A DNA stretch of 64,000 nt from JACDHG01 sp963815295 (lineage in GTDB: Bacteria > Actinomycetota > Actinomycetes > Propionibacteriales > Nocardioidaceae): positions 620,001 through 684,000 of the forward strand of contig CAWFFZ010000008.1 in the NCBI GenBank assembly GCA_963815295.1. Reading direction: 5' to 3'. The notes under the pieces were generated by a model, which did not search any database, was not told the origin of the DNA, and was given only the letters and a program-made list of their open reading frames with translations. Both the position numbers and the translations under genes were made by a program. This document shows positions 26,147 through 34,356 of this stretch, in pieces. Positions within the stretch are counted from its first letter, which is position 1. Each line of letters opens with the position of its first letter.

Positions 26147-27346
26147 ATGAAGATTCTCCTGGTTGGTGCGGGGGGTGTCGGCGCGGCGTTTGCTGCCATC
26201 GCTGCGCGTCGTGACTTCTTCGAGCACATCGTTATCGCGGACTATGACGAGGGACGGGCGGTCGCGGCCGCGGCGGTCGACGATCGGTTCAGCAGCGCCC
26301 AGGTGGATGCCTCGGTTGCCGACTCAGTTGCGGCGCTCGTAGCCGAGCGCGGCATCACCCACGTGATGAACGCCGTCGACCCGCGGTTCGTCATGCCGAT
26401 CTTCAACGGCGCATTTGCCGGTGGGGCTGATTACCTCGACATGGCGATGAGCCTGTCCACGCCGCACCCCGACGAGCCCTACTCGAAGCCGGGCGTGAAG
26501 CTCGGCGACGAGCAGTTCGCGCTGGCCGAACAGTGGGAGCAGTCGGGCCGACTCGCACTGGTCGGCATCGGTGTCGAGCCGGGGTTGTCCGACGTGTTCG
26601 CCAAGTATGCCGTCGACCACCTCTTCAGCGAGGTCGACGAGCTCGGCACCCGCGATGGGTCCAACCTCACGGTTGAGGGATACGACTTCGCACCGTCGTT
26701 CTCCATCTGGACCACCATCGAGGAGTGCCTCAACCCACCGGTGCTGTGGGAGAAGGACCGAGGGTGGTTCACGACCGAGCCGTTCAGCGAGCCGGAGGTG
26801 TTCGACTTCCCGGACGGGATCGGGCCGGTTGAGTGCGTCAACGTCGAGCACGAGGAAGTGCTGCTGATGCCGCGTTGGCTCGAAGCCAAGCGCGTGACAT
26901 TCAAGTACGGGTTGGGAACCGAGTTCATCGACGTGCTCAAGACCCTGCACATGCTCGGCCTCGACAAGACCGAGAAGATTCGCGTCGGTGGTGTCGAGGT
27001 CAGTCCGCGTGACGTGGTCGCGGCCGGGCTGCCGGACCCCGCCACCCTGGGCGACAAGATGGCCGGCAAGACCTGCGCCGGCGTCTACGTCACCGGGACG
27101 GGGAAGGACGGGAAGCCTCGATCGACGTACCTCTATCACGTCGTCGACAACGCCTGGTCGATGCGCGAGTACGGCCACCAGTGCGTCGTCTGGCAGACGG
27201 CGATCAACCCGGTGGTCGCGCTGGAGCTGCTCGCCCGCGGGGCCTGGAGCGGGGCCGGCGTGCTCGGACCCGAGGCGTTCGACGCCAAGCCCTTCCTCGA
27301 CCTGCTGACCGAGTACGGCTCACCGTGGGGCCAACGCGACTCCTAA
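26147..27346 (+). CDS. Saccharopine/carboxynorspermidine dehydrogenase-like protein
   Basis: A 399-residue two-domain oxidoreductase. An N-terminal Rossmann motif, MKILLVGAGGVGAAFAAIAARR, is followed by the mixed domain of the saccharopine dehydrogenase family (DFAPSFSIWTTIEECLNPPVLW). Relatives catalyse reversible reductive coupling of an amine to an oxo-acid, as in saccharopine or carboxynorspermidine metabolism. Sitting between an aminobutyraldehyde-type dehydrogenase and a class III aminotransferase, it may process a polyamine or lysine conjugate. GAAAGGACC lies just before ATG 26147. The exact reaction is unknown. Confidence 0.8.
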   Translation: MKILLVGAGGVGAAFAAIAARRDFFEHIVIADYDEGRAVAAAAVDDRFSSAQVDASVADSVAALVAERGITHVMNAVDPRFVMPIFNGAFAGGADYLDMAMSLSTPHPDEPYSKPGVKLGDEQFALAEQWEQSGRLALVGIGVEPGLSDVFAKYAVDHLFSEVDELGTRDGSNLTVEGYDFAPSFSIWTTIEECLNPPVLWEKDRGWFTTEPFSEPEVFDFPDGIGPVECVNVEHEEVLLMPRWLEAKRVTFKYGLGTEFIDVLKTLHMLGLDKTEKIRVGGVEVSPRDVVAAGLPDPATLGDKMAGKTCAGVYVTGTGKDGKPRSTYLYHVVDNAWSMREYGHQCVVWQTAINPVVALELLARGAWSGAGVLGPEAFDAKPFLDLLTEYGSPWGQRDS

Positions 27347-27382
27347 CTCCGCCGAATCGCAGGTTCCGGCCCTCGAGGCGGG

Positions 27383-28615
27383 CTAGGCGTCGAGGGCGGT
27401 GGCGATGGCCGTCGCGAGCTCGTCAACCTCGTCGTCGGTCATCACGAACGCCGGCGAGATCTGTATGCCGCCCGAGCCCACTGCCCGGGTGGCGACGCCC
27501 TGCGACCGCAGCGTCTTGGCCAGCGCCATCGCCTCGCCAGGACTCGCGAGCTGTACCGCGGCCAACGCGCCCGTCCCAGAGCGAACCTCGAGGACGCGTT
27601 CGTGGTCGGCCAGCAGTGCCAGCTGCCGGGCGAGCGTGCCCTCCAGGCGAGCCGCCTCGTCGAGGAGACCCTCGCGCTCGATGATGTCAAGGTTGGCCAG
27701 CGCCACGGCCGCCGCAACCGCGTGCCCGGAGTACGTGTAGCCATGCCGCCACCACACGCCGGCATCCGGCTGGAAGAACGGCTCCGCCAGCCGTGGCGCG
27801 ATCAGCACTGCGCCCATCGGCAGGTAGCCAGACGTCAGCCCCTTCGCCGTGGTGATCATGTCGGGCTCGAGCCCGAACCGTCCGCTGGCAAACCACGCGC
27901 CACCGATCCGCCCGAAGCCAGTGACCACCTCGTCGGCCACGAACAACACGTCGTACTCAGTGCAGACCTTGCGCACTTCGGCCAGGTAACCGTCAGGTGG
28001 CGGGTAGACGCCGCCGGCACCGATGACAGGCTCGCAGAAGAACGCCGCAACGCGCTCTTGGCCGAGCCGCTCGATCGTCGCCCGCAGGTCGTCGGCGCTG
28101 TCCCAGCCGACCGTGGCGGCGTCGGCAACGAGCTCGCCGTACCCTTCCCGGTTGCCGGGGATACCGGCGAGCGCGGTGCCCGCGTAGTGCATACCGTGGT
28201 AGGCCTTCTCCCGGCCGATGATGATCGTGCGGGAAGGCTGGCCGACCTCGGTCCAGTAGCGACGAGCCAGCTTGGCGGCCGTCTCGACAGAGTCCGAGCC
28301 ACCGGACGTGAAGAACACCTTGCTCCCTGGGACCGGCGCGATACCGGCGAGCCGCTCGGCCAGCGTCACCGTCGGCTCTGTGACGTAGTCACCGAACGTG
28401 CTGTATGCCGCCATGGTGCTCATCTGCCGTGCCGCGACGTCACCAAGCTCGGTGCGACCGTGCCCCACGTTCGTGAACCACAGGCCCGCCGTGGCGTCGA
28501 GGTACTGGTTTCCGTCAGGGTCGAAGACACGGGTGCCCACACCCCGGGAGATCACGAACTCGCCGTCCCTCTCGACGGCCCCCATGTCGGCGAACGGATG
28601 CCACAAGGCGCCCAT
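27383..28615 (-). CDS. Class III aminotransferase, omega-amino acid/GABA type
   Basis: A 410-residue PLP enzyme. The cofactor lysine is in TTAKGLTSGYLPMGAV, the phosphate loop in FFTSGGSDSVETAAKLAR, and the aspartate that contacts the pyridine nitrogen in FVADEVVTGFGRIGG. It is shorter than, and clearly distinct from, the aminotransferase at 12.9-14.3 kb, so the two probably act on different amines or omega-amino acids. It converges on the saccharopine dehydrogenase-like gene with a 36-base gap. Confidence 0.85.
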   Translation of the reverse strand: MGALWHPFADMGAVERDGEFVISRGVGTRVFDPDGNQYLDATAGLWFTNVGHGRTELGDVAARQMSTMAAYSTFGDYVTEPTVTLAERLAGIAPVPGSKVFFTSGGSDSVETAAKLARRYWTEVGQPSRTIIIGREKAYHGMHYAGTALAGIPGNREGYGELVADAATVGWDSADDLRATIERLGQERVAAFFCEPVIGAGGVYPPPDGYLAEVRKVCTEYDVLFVADEVVTGFGRIGGAWFASGRFGLEPDMITTAKGLTSGYLPMGAVLIAPRLAEPFFQPDAGVWWRHGYTYSGHAVAAAVALANLDIIEREGLLDEAARLEGTLARQLALLADHERVLEVRSGTGALAAVQLASPGEAMALAKTLRSQGVATRAVGSGGIQISPAFVMTDDEVDELATAIATALDA

Positions 28616-28715
28616 GGCTACTCCCTCGGCTGCGGTGACGGCTGATGCCTCGCAACGTATCCCACGCGCCGACCCCGACGACCGACGATGGCCGACGGTC
28701 TATTCGCTCGACCCC

Positions 28716-29282
28716 TCAGTCGTGGTGGTGGCTCGGGTTGAGCTGCCCTCTGATCTCCCCGCCAGGGTGCAGCGTCGAGTGCACGTTTGCGTACGTCGCC
28801 TTGGCCTTGATGGCGGCCACCAACTCGTCGAACTCGCCCGCGGCGATGCCCTGGTTCGGGGTCGGCGGAGTGGAGTCGAGCACATCCTCCGGCGTGATCG
28901 TCCCGGTCACGGTTCCCGCGGCGGGGCAGGCCTGAGTGCCGGCAGGACCGTTGCCGAGGTTCGAGCAAAGGAACACGACAATGCGGCCGCTCTGGTGCCG
29001 TCCAGCGAAGTGGATGTGGGCTTGGGTGACCGTGCCTTCTGTGGCCCGGTAGGACAGCCGGTACTCGATCTCCTCGTCCCGCGAGTCGATCCACGCCTCG
29101 AACTTCCCCTTACCAGGGGTCGAGACGGTAAGTGGGTCCTCCTGGTAGCCGCTGAGCGCGGCCTTGACAGCCCCCCGACTGCCGCGGTCTCCGTGTCCCA
29201 GAGCAGTCGCGCCTGCGCTGGCTCCTGCCAGCAGGCCAAGGGCGACAATGACGATCCCTAGACGAGCACGTGGGGTATGCAT
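28716..29282 (-). CDS. Secreted CHRD-domain protein
   Basis: A 188-residue exported protein. The signal segment is RLGIVIVALGLLAGASAGATALG. The CHRD domain follows, from VKAALSGYQEDPLTV through THIHFAG-like QAHIHFAGRHQSGRIVVFLC to VHSTLHPGGEIRGQL. CHRD is an extracellular fold first seen in chordin; its bacterial role is unknown. I choose ATG 29282 because AGGAG precedes it and a signal peptide begins at once. The C-terminus is rich in histidine (HHH), possibly metal-binding. Confidence 0.85.
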   Translation of the reverse strand: MHTPRARLGIVIVALGLLAGASAGATALGHGDRGSRGAVKAALSGYQEDPLTVSTPGKGKFEAWIDSRDEEIEYRLSYRATEGTVTQAHIHFAGRHQSGRIVVFLCSNLGNGPAGTQACPAAGTVTGTITPEDVLDSTPPTPNQGIAAGEFDELVAAIKAKATYANVHSTLHPGGEIRGQLNPSHHHD

Positions 29283-29454
29283 CGAGTCTCCTAGCGTCGA
29301 GCAAGTCGGATGTCTCGAACGCTTCTCCCGCCTCCGTGGGGTGTCAAGACCAACGCACATGCCCTTAGGTGCTAGTCATCGGGCCCAGGTCGGCCGCGGA
29401 GGCGTCGGCGTGCGCGGGGGCACGCCGACGCCTTAGTGGTGAAAGGATGCGCCC

Positions 29455-30708
29455 GTGACCGACTCTGCTCCGCATCGCCGCCGGATCGTCGTGCTCGGCT
29501 CGACCGGCTCGATCGGCACGCAGGCGCTGGACGTCATACGCACCAACCCTGATCTCTTCGAGGTCGCGGCGTTGGCGGCCGGGGGCTCCGACCCGGGCCT
29601 GCTGGCGGCCCAGGCGCTGGAATTCCGGGCACCCGTCGTCGCGGTGTCGCGCAGCACGGTCGTCGAGGATCTGCAGCTGGCCTTCTACACCGAGGCGCAG
29701 CGCCAGGGCTACCAGCACGGCAACTTCTCGCTCCCCAAGATCATCGCCGGGCCCGACGCGGCCGAACGCGCCGCCGAACTGCCGTGCGACGTCGTGCTCA
29801 ACGCGATCACCGGCGCGGTGGGACTCCGGCCCACGCTGGCTGCACTGCGCACCGGCGCCACTCTCGCTCTGGCAAACAAGGAGTCCCTCATCATCGGTGG
29901 TGAGGTGGTGACGTCGTTGGCGCAGCCGGGGCAGATCGTGCCCGTCGACTCCGAGCACTCTGCTCTCGCTCAGTGTCTGCGCAGCGGTCGAGCCGACGAG
30001 GTACGCCGGTTGGTCATCACCGCCAGCGGCGGCCCGTTCCGCGGCCGTTCGCGCGCCGAGCTGGCCGAGGTGACCACCGAGGAGGCGCTAGGCCACCCGA
30101 CCTGGGACATGGGACCCGTGGTCACGACCAACTCGGCCACGCTCGTCAACAAGGCGCTCGAGGTGATCGAGGCGCACCTGCTCTTCGCGATCGACTTCGA
30201 ACGCATCGACGTGGTCGTGCATCCGCAGTCAGTGGTCCACTCGATGGTCGAGTTTCAGGACGGCTCGACCATCGCGCAGGCGTCGCCACCGGACATGAGA
30301 CTGGCGATCGGTCTCGCCCTCGGTTGGCCCGACCGTGTGCCGGACCTGGCACCGCCGCTCGACTGGACGCAGCGGCAGCGCTGGGAGTTCGAGCCGGTCG
30401 ATCACGAGGCGTTCCCCGGCTTGCAGCTCGGCATCGAGGCGGGCCGGCGCGGGGGTGTCGCCCCGGCTGTCTTCAACGCAGCCAACGAGGAGTGTGTGGC
30501 GGCTTTCCTCAACAAGGCGCTGCCCTTCCTCGCGATCGTGGACACCGTCGCTGCCGTGATGGCTGCGGCGCAGGACGCCGACGACGTACCCTCTAAGGGT
30601 GGCGCGTTGACCGTCGACGACGTACTTGCCGCCGACCGTTGGGCTCGTGAACGAGCATCAGCCATGCTCGCAGAGCAGCCGACAGCAGGAGGAACACCGG
30701 ACTTATGA
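29455..30708 (+). CDS. dxr: 1-deoxy-D-xylulose 5-phosphate reductoisomerase
   Basis: Second enzyme of the MEP isoprenoid pathway, converting DXP to 2-C-methyl-D-erythritol 4-phosphate with NADPH and a divalent metal; 417 residues. The NADPH site is VLGSTGSIGTQALDVI. Metal and substrate contacts are in PVDSEHSALAQCL and ITASGGPFRG, and the late NAANEECVAAFL region is also typical. GTG 29455 directly precedes the conserved N-terminus. Its stop overlaps the rip1 start, and ispG follows, as in other actinomycetes. Confidence 0.97.
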   Translation: MTDSAPHRRRIVVLGSTGSIGTQALDVIRTNPDLFEVAALAAGGSDPGLLAAQALEFRAPVVAVSRSTVVEDLQLAFYTEAQRQGYQHGNFSLPKIIAGPDAAERAAELPCDVVLNAITGAVGLRPTLAALRTGATLALANKESLIIGGEVVTSLAQPGQIVPVDSEHSALAQCLRSGRADEVRRLVITASGGPFRGRSRAELAEVTTEEALGHPTWDMGPVVTTNSATLVNKALEVIEAHLLFAIDFERIDVVVHPQSVVHSMVEFQDGSTIAQASPPDMRLAIGLALGWPDRVPDLAPPLDWTQRQRWEFEPVDHEAFPGLQLGIEAGRRGGVAPAVFNAANEECVAAFLNKALPFLAIVDTVAAVMAAAQDADDVPSKGGALTVDDVLAADRWARERASAMLAEQPTAGGTPDL

Positions 30709-32006
30709 CCGCAATGGTCTACACGCTGGGGGTCGTCCTCTTCCTGCTTGGCGTCCTCGGGTCGATCGCCCTGCACGAAGTCGGGCACATGTGGCCAGCG
30801 AAGAAGTTCGGCGTCAAAGTCACCCAGTACTTCGTCGGGTTCGGCAAGACGGTGTGGTCGGTCAAGCGCGGTGACACCGAGTACGGCGTGAAGGCGTTCC
30901 CGCTCGGCGGCTTCATCCGGATGGTCGGCATGCTGCCGCCCTCAAAGGATCCGGTCCCCGACCGCGGATTCTTCGGCCGAATGATCGCCGACGCCCGTGC
31001 CGCCGAGGCTCACGAGACCAATGCAACCCCCGAGTACCGACACTTCTACCGGCAGGACTGGTGGAAGAAGGTCATCGTCATGTCCGGCGGCCCGATGATG
31101 AACGTCTTCTTGGCCGTGCTGTTGCTCGGCGGTGTCTTCATGGGCATCGGCATCTACCAGCCCACGCTGACCGTCAGTCAGATCTCCGACTGCGTCATCC
31201 CTGCCAGCGAGGGCGCGCGGGCATGCCGGGTCGCGCCCGACGCCAGGCCCGATCCGCCGTCGCCGGCCGCCGAGGCAGGCTTTCAGCAGGGCGACGAGAT
31301 CGTGACGGTCAACGGCCAGCAGATGGCGACCTGGGAAGAGTTCGCCGCCCTAATCCGCGAGAGCGCCGATCAGCCGCTCGAGATCGTCATCATCCGCGAC
31401 GGTGAGCGTCAGACCCTCACACCGACGCCCCTCGCCTCCGAGCGCCCTGACTACGATGACCCGACGAAATTCGTGCAGGTGGGCTTCCTCGGTATCACGC
31501 CCGACGAGGTGCGCGAGAGGCAAGACCTCGCGTACGTCGCGGCCACGATGGGTGACTACACCCAGCGCACCGGAGAGGCATTGCTGGAACTCCCGCAGCG
31601 GATGACCGGCGTCTTCAAGGCAGCTCTCGGGCTCGAGGAGCGCGACCCCGAGAGCCCGATGAGCGTCGTGGGTGCGAGCCGTGTCGCTGGCGAGGTCGCA
31701 TCGGACGACCGGATCAGCATCACCGACCGGTGGTCGACGCTGCTCCTGCTGCTCGGCGTGGTCAACCTCTTCGTCGCCCTGTTCAACTTCATCCCGCTGC
31801 TGCCGCTCGACGGCGGACACATCGCCGGAGCACTCTACGAAGCCGCCCGCCGCGGGCTCGCCCGGCTGCGGGGCCGTCCCGACCCGGGATACGCCGACGT
31901 GGCCAAGATGCTCCCCGTCGCCTACACCGCCGCCATGGTGCTGATCGTGATGGGCGTCTTGCTGATCTGGGCAGATATCGTGAATCCGATCCAACTCACC
32001 GGCTGA
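30705..32006 (+). CDS. rip1: Site-2 membrane metalloprotease, RseP/Rip1-like
   Basis: Intramembrane zinc protease of 433 residues that performs regulated proteolysis of membrane anti-sigma factors. The active-site helix holds HEVGH with His24, Glu25 and His28. A PDZ domain lies in the middle (GFQQGDEIVTVNGQQMATWEE), and the third zinc-ligand motif is LPLDGGHIAGALYE near the C-terminus. Terminal membrane segments include YTAAMVLIVMGVLLIWADI. It overlaps dxr by four bases and stands 51 bases before ispG. Confidence 0.95.
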   Translation: MTAMVYTLGVVLFLLGVLGSIALHEVGHMWPAKKFGVKVTQYFVGFGKTVWSVKRGDTEYGVKAFPLGGFIRMVGMLPPSKDPVPDRGFFGRMIADARAAEAHETNATPEYRHFYRQDWWKKVIVMSGGPMMNVFLAVLLLGGVFMGIGIYQPTLTVSQISDCVIPASEGARACRVAPDARPDPPSPAAEAGFQQGDEIVTVNGQQMATWEEFAALIRESADQPLEIVIIRDGERQTLTPTPLASERPDYDDPTKFVQVGFLGITPDEVRERQDLAYVAATMGDYTQRTGEALLELPQRMTGVFKAALGLEERDPESPMSVVGASRVAGEVASDDRISITDRWSTLLLLLGVVNLFVALFNFIPLLPLDGGHIAGALYEAARRGLARLRGRPDPGYADVAKMLPVAYTAAMVLIVMGVLLIWADIVNPIQLTG

Positions 32007-32057
32007 CCGCCGCCATCTGCTGCCTAGGAACCACTTCGACTGCCACGAAGGACTGCG

Positions 32058-33233
32058 ATGACCAGCATTGACCTGGGGATGCCCTCGGCACCGCCGCCGG
32101 TGCTTGCCCCTCGACGTCGTACCCGACAGATCAAGGTGGGCTCGGTCCTAGTTGGTGGGGACGCCCCCATCTCGGTCCAGTCGATGACCACAACCGTGAC
32201 CGCCGACGTCGACCCGACGTTGCAGCAGATCGCGGAGCTGACGGCGTCCGGCTGCGACATCGTCCGGGTGGCGTGCCCAAGCCCTGACGACGCCGACGCG
32301 CTGCCGGCGATCGCCCAGCACTCGCAGATCCCGGTCATCGCCGACATCCATTTCCAGCCGAAGTACGTGTTCGCCGCGATCGATGCTGGCTGCGCGGCAG
32401 TCCGGGTCAACCCCGGCAACATCCGCAAGTTCGACGACCAGGTCAAGCAGATCGCTGCTGCGGCCAAGGATCGAGGTACGTCGATCCGGATCGGTGTCAA
32501 CGCAGGCTCTCTTGACCCGCGACTGCTTGAGAAGCACGGGAAGGCGACTCCCGAAGCGCTGGTCGAGTCTGCCGTCTGGGAGGCGTCACTCTTCGAGGAG
32601 CACGACTTCCACGACTTCAAGATCTCGGTGAAGCACAACGATCCCGTCGTGATGGTGCGGGCTTACGAGTTGCTGTCCGAGGCCGGCGACTGGCCGCTGC
32701 ACCTCGGAGTGACGGAGGCAGGCCCCGCCTTCCAGGGCACGATCAAGTCGTCCGTGGCGTTCGGTGCACTGCTGGCGAAGGGGATCGGTGACACGATCCG
32801 TGTCTCGCTGTCGGCGCCGCCTGTCGAGGAAGTCAAGGTGGGTCTGCAGATCCTGCAGTCGCTCAACCTGCGTGAACGCAAGCTCGAGATCGTGTCCTGC
32901 CCGTCATGCGGCCGCGCCCAGGTCGACGTCTACAAGTTGGCCGACGAGGTCACCGCGGGACTGGAGGGCATGGAGGTCCCGCTGCGCGTAGCGGTCATGG
33001 GCTGTGTCGTCAACGGCCCTGGCGAGGCTCGCGAGGCGGATCTCGGTGTCGCGTCCGGCAACGGCAAGGGCCAGATCTTCGTCAAGGGCGAGGTCATCAA
33101 GACGGTCCCGGAGGCGCTGATCGTGGAGACCCTCATCGAAGAAGCGATGCGGATCGCCGAGGAGATGGGCGAGCCGGTCGACCTGGACGGCACCAGTCGG
33201 GCACCGGGTGCTCCGACCGTCACAATCTCCTGA
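32058..33233 (+). CDS. ispG: 4-hydroxy-3-methylbut-2-enyl diphosphate synthase
   Basis: Iron-sulfur enzyme of the MEP pathway making HMBPP from MEcPP, 391 residues. The [4Fe-4S] ligands are Cys281 and Cys284 in SCPSCGR and Cys316 in MGCVVNGPGEA, whose glutamate is also a conserved active-site residue. The TIM-barrel part contains SVQSMTTT and ADIHFQPKYV. It completes the dxr-rip1-ispG cluster. Confidence 0.97.
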   Translation: MTSIDLGMPSAPPPVLAPRRRTRQIKVGSVLVGGDAPISVQSMTTTVTADVDPTLQQIAELTASGCDIVRVACPSPDDADALPAIAQHSQIPVIADIHFQPKYVFAAIDAGCAAVRVNPGNIRKFDDQVKQIAAAAKDRGTSIRIGVNAGSLDPRLLEKHGKATPEALVESAVWEASLFEEHDFHDFKISVKHNDPVVMVRAYELLSEAGDWPLHLGVTEAGPAFQGTIKSSVAFGALLAKGIGDTIRVSLSAPPVEEVKVGLQILQSLNLRERKLEIVSCPSCGRAQVDVYKLADEVTAGLEGMEVPLRVAVMGCVVNGPGEAREADLGVASGNGKGQIFVKGEVIKTVPEALIVETLIEEAMRIAEEMGEPVDLDGTSRAPGAPTVTIS

Positions 33234-33248
33234 CCCTCACGTCGACTC

Positions 33249-33312
33249 GTCAGGTTTGCCGTGCCGACTGGTCAGGTTTGCAGTGCCGAGTGGTCAGGTT
33301 TGCAGCGGCCGG
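33249..33312. repeat. Three tandem 22-bp repeats downstream of ispG
   Basis: GTCAGGTTTG recurs at 33249, 33271 and 33293, an exact 22-base period, within diverging units ending in GTGCCGA-type sequence. The array is non-coding and lies between the ispG stop and the promoter of the next gene. Confidence 0.75.
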
Positions 33313-33338
33313 CACAGGTGACGTCTGGGCGATGAGGG

Positions 33339-33374
33339 TTGACACGGATTGGCTAGAATGCTAGCAAGTTAGCC
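33339..33374 (+). promoter_or_regulatory. Promoter and operator of the ribbon-helix-helix gene
   Basis: A perfect TTGACA at 33339-33344 stands 17 bases from TAGCAA (33362-33367). A better TAGAAT lies at 33354-33359 without a well-spaced -35. Overlapping this, GCTAG (33352), GCTAGC (33360) and TTAGCC (33369) recur every 8-9 bases, and the outer arms GGCTA/TAGCC are symmetric. The site abuts the ATG at 33375 with no ribosome binding site, so the transcript is probably leaderless or nearly so. Such spaced TAG-containing repeats are typical of ribbon-helix-helix operators. Confidence 0.6.
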
Positions 33375-33545
33375 ATGAGTCCCGCAGACAAAGGCGGAGG
33401 CAAGGCGCAGTTCAACGTGTACCTGCCGCCTGAGCTGATCCGGCGTACCAAGCACAAGGCCATCGATGACGGCACAAGCCTGTCCGCCCTCGTCGAACGC
33501 GCCCTCGAAGAGTTCCTGACCCGCCACGGAGAGGCCAAGGGGTGA
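33375..33545 (+). CDS. Small ribbon-helix-helix (CopG/Arc-like) protein
   Basis: A 56-residue protein. FNVYLPPELIRRTKHKAI forms the beta strand and first helix, and TSLSALVERALEEFLTR the second helix of a ribbon-helix-helix DNA-binding fold. Proteins of this size and shape are often antitoxins or autorepressors. Its stop overlaps the start of a VOC-domain gene by four bases, so the two are cotranslated. No toxin of a known family is adjacent. Repeated GCTAG motifs directly upstream fit autoregulation. Confidence 0.8.
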   Translation: MSPADKGGGKAQFNVYLPPELIRRTKHKAIDDGTSLSALVERALEEFLTRHGEAKG

Positions 33546-34330
33546 CTTCCATGGGAAACATCGTCGTCCGACCGGTTCGATTCACCAATGACGTCGCGCG
33601 CATGCAGGCGTTCCTCGAAGACGTCGGCCTGCGACCCCGCATCGAGGCACGAAGCGGCGGCTGGATCGATCTGATCGCCGATAGCGGCATGGTCGCGCTG
33701 CACGACGCCGAGACCTCCGCCATCGGCGCCAAGGCAGGCCAGACCAGCCTGAGCTTCGAGGTAAATGATCTCGACCAGCTGGCCGACCAGTTGCGCGACG
33801 CTGGAGTCCGTGATGTCACGGTGCACGACGAGGCCTACGGCCGGGTACTCAGCTGCACCGACCCGCTCGGCGACCAGATCTGGATCGACGGCCGTACCGA
33901 CGACCTCTACGGCTACCGCGCCCACCCGGAGTCGCGCCCCGAGGTCGGGCTGTCCGTGGTGCCGGTTCGCTTCACCGATCCGCAGGGCCAGTACGCCGAC
34001 TGGCTGATCGCACTCGGCCTGACCCGGCTCGGGGAGTCGAACGAGTCTTACGTCATGTTCGACGCAGGCGCGGGCCAGCACGGTTACGTCGGCTTGCACT
34101 ACGTCTACACGCAGGACCCGGCCGACCTACCGATCATCGCCGGGAGCGGATCCGCCCACCTCACCTTTGCTACCCACGAACCTCTCGAGGCGGTCGCGGC
34201 CCGGCTCGTCGAGGCCGGCCATGGTGACGCGCACGTGAAGGTGGAGGACTTCGGTTCCATGGTGACGGTGACGGACCCGGACGGCCAGGAGGTCCAGGTC
34301 CACGAGCTGCCCGCCGCCGGACCGCTCTGA
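33542..34330 (+). CDS. VOC-superfamily protein with two glyoxalase-like modules
   Basis: A 262-residue protein built from two vicinal-oxygen-chelate halves. The first (about 1-120) includes FLEDVGLRPRIEA and CTDPLGDQIWIDG. The second (about 135-260) includes VPVRFTDPQGQYADWLIALG and VTVTDPDGQEVQVHELP. This architecture occurs in glyoxalases, dioxygenases and antibiotic-sequestering proteins. GTG 33542 overlaps the ribbon-helix-helix stop; ATG 33551 is an alternative. The coupling to a DNA-binding protein suggests ligand-responsive control, but no ligand can be named. Confidence 0.82.
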   Translation: MTSMGNIVVRPVRFTNDVARMQAFLEDVGLRPRIEARSGGWIDLIADSGMVALHDAETSAIGAKAGQTSLSFEVNDLDQLADQLRDAGVRDVTVHDEAYGRVLSCTDPLGDQIWIDGRTDDLYGYRAHPESRPEVGLSVVPVRFTDPQGQYADWLIALGLTRLGESNESYVMFDAGAGQHGYVGLHYVYTQDPADLPIIAGSGSAHLTFATHEPLEAVAARLVEAGHGDAHVKVEDFGSMVTVTDPDGQEVQVHELPAAGPL

Positions 34331-34356
34331 GTGCCCAGCCCCTACAGGAGACACCC

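Noticed and set aside
33339..33359. TTGACA paired with TAGAAT as a promoter
   Set aside because: The two are only nine bases apart, too close for a sigma-70 promoter; TTGACA fits TAGCAA at 17 bases better.
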